NCBI GenBank assembly: GCA_041441465.1
Contig: JASDSY010000022.1
Coordinates: 367,107-431,106 of the forward strand
Source of the DNA: JASDSY01 sp041441465
GTDB taxonomy: Bacteria; Muiribacteriota; UBA9980
Reading direction: 5' to 3'
DNA: 64,000 nucleotides
The notes beneath the pieces were generated by a model. The model was not told the DNA's origin. It ran no database searches and saw nothing but the letters and a program-made list of their open reading frames with translations. Below are positions 62,374-64,000 of this stretch, piece by piece. A program made the translations under genes and the position numbers. How positions within the stretch are numbered: the stretch's first letter is position 1; each line of letters opens with the position of its first letter.

Positions 62374-62402
62374 TTGTTTATTAGTTATTTTTTTGATATA
62401 AT
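62374..62402 (+). promoter_or_regulatory. Extended -10 promoter of ankyrin gene
   Basis: TTGTTT (62374-62379), 17-bp spacer, TATAAT (62397-62402) preceded by TGA, giving TGATATAAT, an extended -10 element. It lies about 54 bp before the ankyrin ATG. Confidence 0.55.
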
Positions 62403-62455
62403 AAAATTTATAATACATAATTATTGTCGATTCAAAAAAATTAAGGAAAACCTTT

Positions 62456-64000
62456 ATGAAAAAAAACTTACTATCACTTTCAAATGAGTTAATAAATGCC
62501 GTTTCAAACAATCAAATAAAAAAAGTCAAATTACTTATTGAAAATAATGCAGATGTTAATACGACAGACAATAATGGAATTGCGGTTTTACTTATCGCAG
62601 TTGATAAAGGTTATAAAGATATCATAACTTTATTAATTGAGAATAATGTTAATATCAATGTAACGGATAATGACGGCGATACAGCTTTAACAATCGCATG
62701 TTATAAAGAATATAAAGAAATTGTTAAATTACTTGTTGAAAATAAAGCCGATGCTAATTCAAAAGATAATGATGGTTTGACGGCGTTAATGGCAGCTTGC
62801 AGTAAAAAAAATTTGGAAATAGCAAATTTGCTTATTAACAACGGCGCGGACATAAACGCTAAAAACAATAATGGTATAAGCGCTCTAATGTATGCACGAA
62901 TAAACGAAAACGAAGAAATTATAAATATGCTAGTAAGAGCACAGGGATTAATGGATGCTTGTAAAAATAATAATTTTGAAAAAGTTAAATCGTTAATTGA
63001 AATTGGAACTGATATCAACGCAAGAGATTATGACGGACAAACACCATTAATATTAGCGTGTATGCACAATAATATCGATATTATTAAATTATTAATAAAA
63101 AATAAAGTCGATATTAATGCAATGAATGACGGTATGAGCGCTTTAATGCATGTTTGCTTAAATGAAAATTATGAAATTGTTAAACTACTGATAGATAACC
63201 ACGCAAATATTAATATAAAAAACGAGTTTACACCCAGCTTATTAATGTTAGCATGTCGATCTGGAAATATAGAAATTGTTAAATTACTTATTGAAAAAAA
63301 TATTGATATTAACCCAGTTGATGGTGACAATAGAAACGCTTTAATTTATGCTTATGAAAGTGAAATAAATCAAACGGAAATTATTAAATTGCTCATTGAT
63401 AACAATGCTGATATCAATATAAAAACAAACTCTAATAAAACTTTATTAATGTTAGCATGTCGATCTGGAAATATAGAAATTGTTAAATTACTTATTAAAA
63501 AAAATATTGATATTAACCCAGTTGATGGTGACAATAGAAACGCTTTAATTTATGCTTATGAAAGTGAAATAAATCAAACGGAAATTATTAAATTGCTCAT
63601 TGATAACAATGCTGATATCAATATAAAAACAAACTCTAATAAAACTTTGTTAATGTTTGCCTGCCGATCTGGAAATATAGAAATCGTTAAATTGCTTATT
63701 GAAAAAAATATTGATATTAACCCAGTTGATGATGACGGGGGAAACGCTTTAATTTACGCTTGTGAAAGTGAAATAAATCAAACGGAAATTATTAAATTAC
63801 TCATCGATAATAATGCTGATATCAATATAAACACAAATGCTGATGAAACTTTATTAATGTTTGCCTGCCGATCTGGAAATATAGAAATTGTCAAATTACT
63901 TATTGAAAAAAATATTGATATTAACCTAGTTAATAATAACGGAGAAAACGCTTTAATTTACGCTTGTGAAAGTGAAATAAATCAAACGGAAATTATTAAA
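62456..64000 (+). CDS. Ankyrin-repeat protein (3'-truncated by window end)
   Basis: The frame opens at ATG 62456 (AAGGA upstream) and stays open for 515 codons to the window edge. There is no signal peptide. About fifteen ankyrin repeats are visible, each with a core such as IVKLLIENNADVN-like (KKVKLLIENNADVNTTDNNG first). Ankyrin arrays bind proteins; the partner is unknown. The last 760 bases are DNA-level tandem repeats of 204 bp (two ankyrin units each). Base composition is visibly more AT-rich than the genes at 52-61 kb, which hints at a different origin. Confidence 0.85.
   Translation, partial: MKKNLLSLSNELINAVSNNQIKKVKLLIENNADVNTTDNNGIAVLLIAVDKGYKDIITLLIENNVNINVTDNDGDTALTIACYKEYKEIVKLLVENKADANSKDNDGLTALMAACSKKNLEIANLLINNGADINAKNNNGISALMYARINENEEIINMLVRAQGLMDACKNNNFEKVKSLIEIGTDINARDYDGQTPLILACMHNNIDIIKLLIKNKVDINAMNDGMSALMHVCLNENYEIVKLLIDNHANINIKNEFTPSLLMLACRSGNIEIVKLLIEKNIDINPVDGDNRNALIYAYESEINQTEIIKLLIDNNADINIKTNSNKTLLMLACRSGNIEIVKLLIKKNIDINPVDGDNRNALIYAYESEINQTEIIKLLIDNNADINIKTNSNKTLLMFACRSGNIEIVKLLIEKNIDINPVDDDGGNALIYACESEINQTEIIKLLIDNNADININTNADETLLMFACRSGNIEIVKLLIEKNIDINLVNNNGENALIYACESEINQTEIIK
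63239..64000 (+). repeat. 204-bp tandem repeats within ankyrin gene
   Basis: Units begin at 63239, 63443, 63647 and 63851 (last one cut by the window). Period is 204 bp, or 68 codons, so the frame is kept. Units 1 and 2 differ by one base by eye (G/A in the run after CTTATT); units 3 and 4 are more diverged. The array was recently duplicated. Confidence 0.9.

Noticed and set aside
63239..64000. CRISPR array
   Set aside because: Repeats are contiguous 204-bp coding units with no spacers.

Overview
The window looks like the chromosome of a diderm (Gram-negative type), low-G+C bacterium. The evidence is an RND efflux pump with periplasmic adaptors, Sec signal peptides, a lipoprotein, two sets of type IV pilus or type II secretion pseudopilins, and a glycolate-oxidase-type FAD enzyme. 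Long HEAT/TPR scaffolds, a DUF4912 plus GH57 branching-enzyme pair, a DHH-CBS-poly(A) polymerase fusion and a large histidine kinase set recall uncultivated lineages such as Wallbacteria or Riflebacteria. That placement is a guess from gene content only; no rRNA or other good taxonomic marker is present. Sigma-70 type promoters are very recognisable here, several of them close to TTGACA-N17/18-TATAAT.

Layout. 1-1.5 kb: end of an ornithine/alanine-racemase-like gene and an HD phosphohydrolase. 1.6-8 kb: an efflux operon (adaptor, RND pump, second adaptor, EamA exporter with a histidine-rich tail) behind a perfect-consensus promoter bracketed by two matching palindromes. 8-14.5 kb: a secreted zinc-finger/DA1-like peptidase, a metallo-beta-lactamase-fold hydrolase, a probably leaderless pseudouridine synthase, and DUF4912 with GH57. 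14.7-20.3 kb: HEAT/TPR and TPR proteins. 20.4-23.9 kb: a B12/iron-chelate ABC importer and an O-methyltransferase. 24-27 kb: a soluble MgtE-N/CBS protein with an Nramp-related transporter behind a long, structured leader. 27-28.7 kb: a permease and a divergent thioredoxin-like protein. 28.8-35.3 kb: a minor-pseudopilin operon that ends in a very large secreted protein and a YD-like/ankyrin protein. 35.4-41 kb: uracil-DNA glycosylase, NHL lipoprotein, a lone pseudopilin, a giant HEAT/TPR scaffold and a MEMO protein. 41-52 kb: sensor kinases and response regulators, one tRNA-Lys(CTT), and a GlcD-type dehydrogenase. 52-55.3 kb: ScpA/ScpB downstream of two more pseudopilins. 55.4-61.8 kb: a small membrane protein, an NAGPA-type glycosidase, a membrane MutS-like ATPase, the DHH-CBS-poly(A) polymerase fusion and an MNT nucleotidyltransferase gene broken by one in-frame stop. 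61.9-64 kb: an AT-rich intergenic region with two inverted-repeat-bounded elements, then an ankyrin gene with near-identical 204-bp repeats that runs off the window.

Best candidates for something new: (1) the Nramp-like transporter that has lost the canonical metal-site Asn and Met, paired with a detached MgtE-type Mg2+-sensing module behind a structured leader; (2) the pseudopilin operon with a 982-residue secreted protein in the place of PilY1; (3) the dual-operator RND/EamA operon; (4) the expanding ankyrin repeat gene beside two unexplained inverted-repeat elements.
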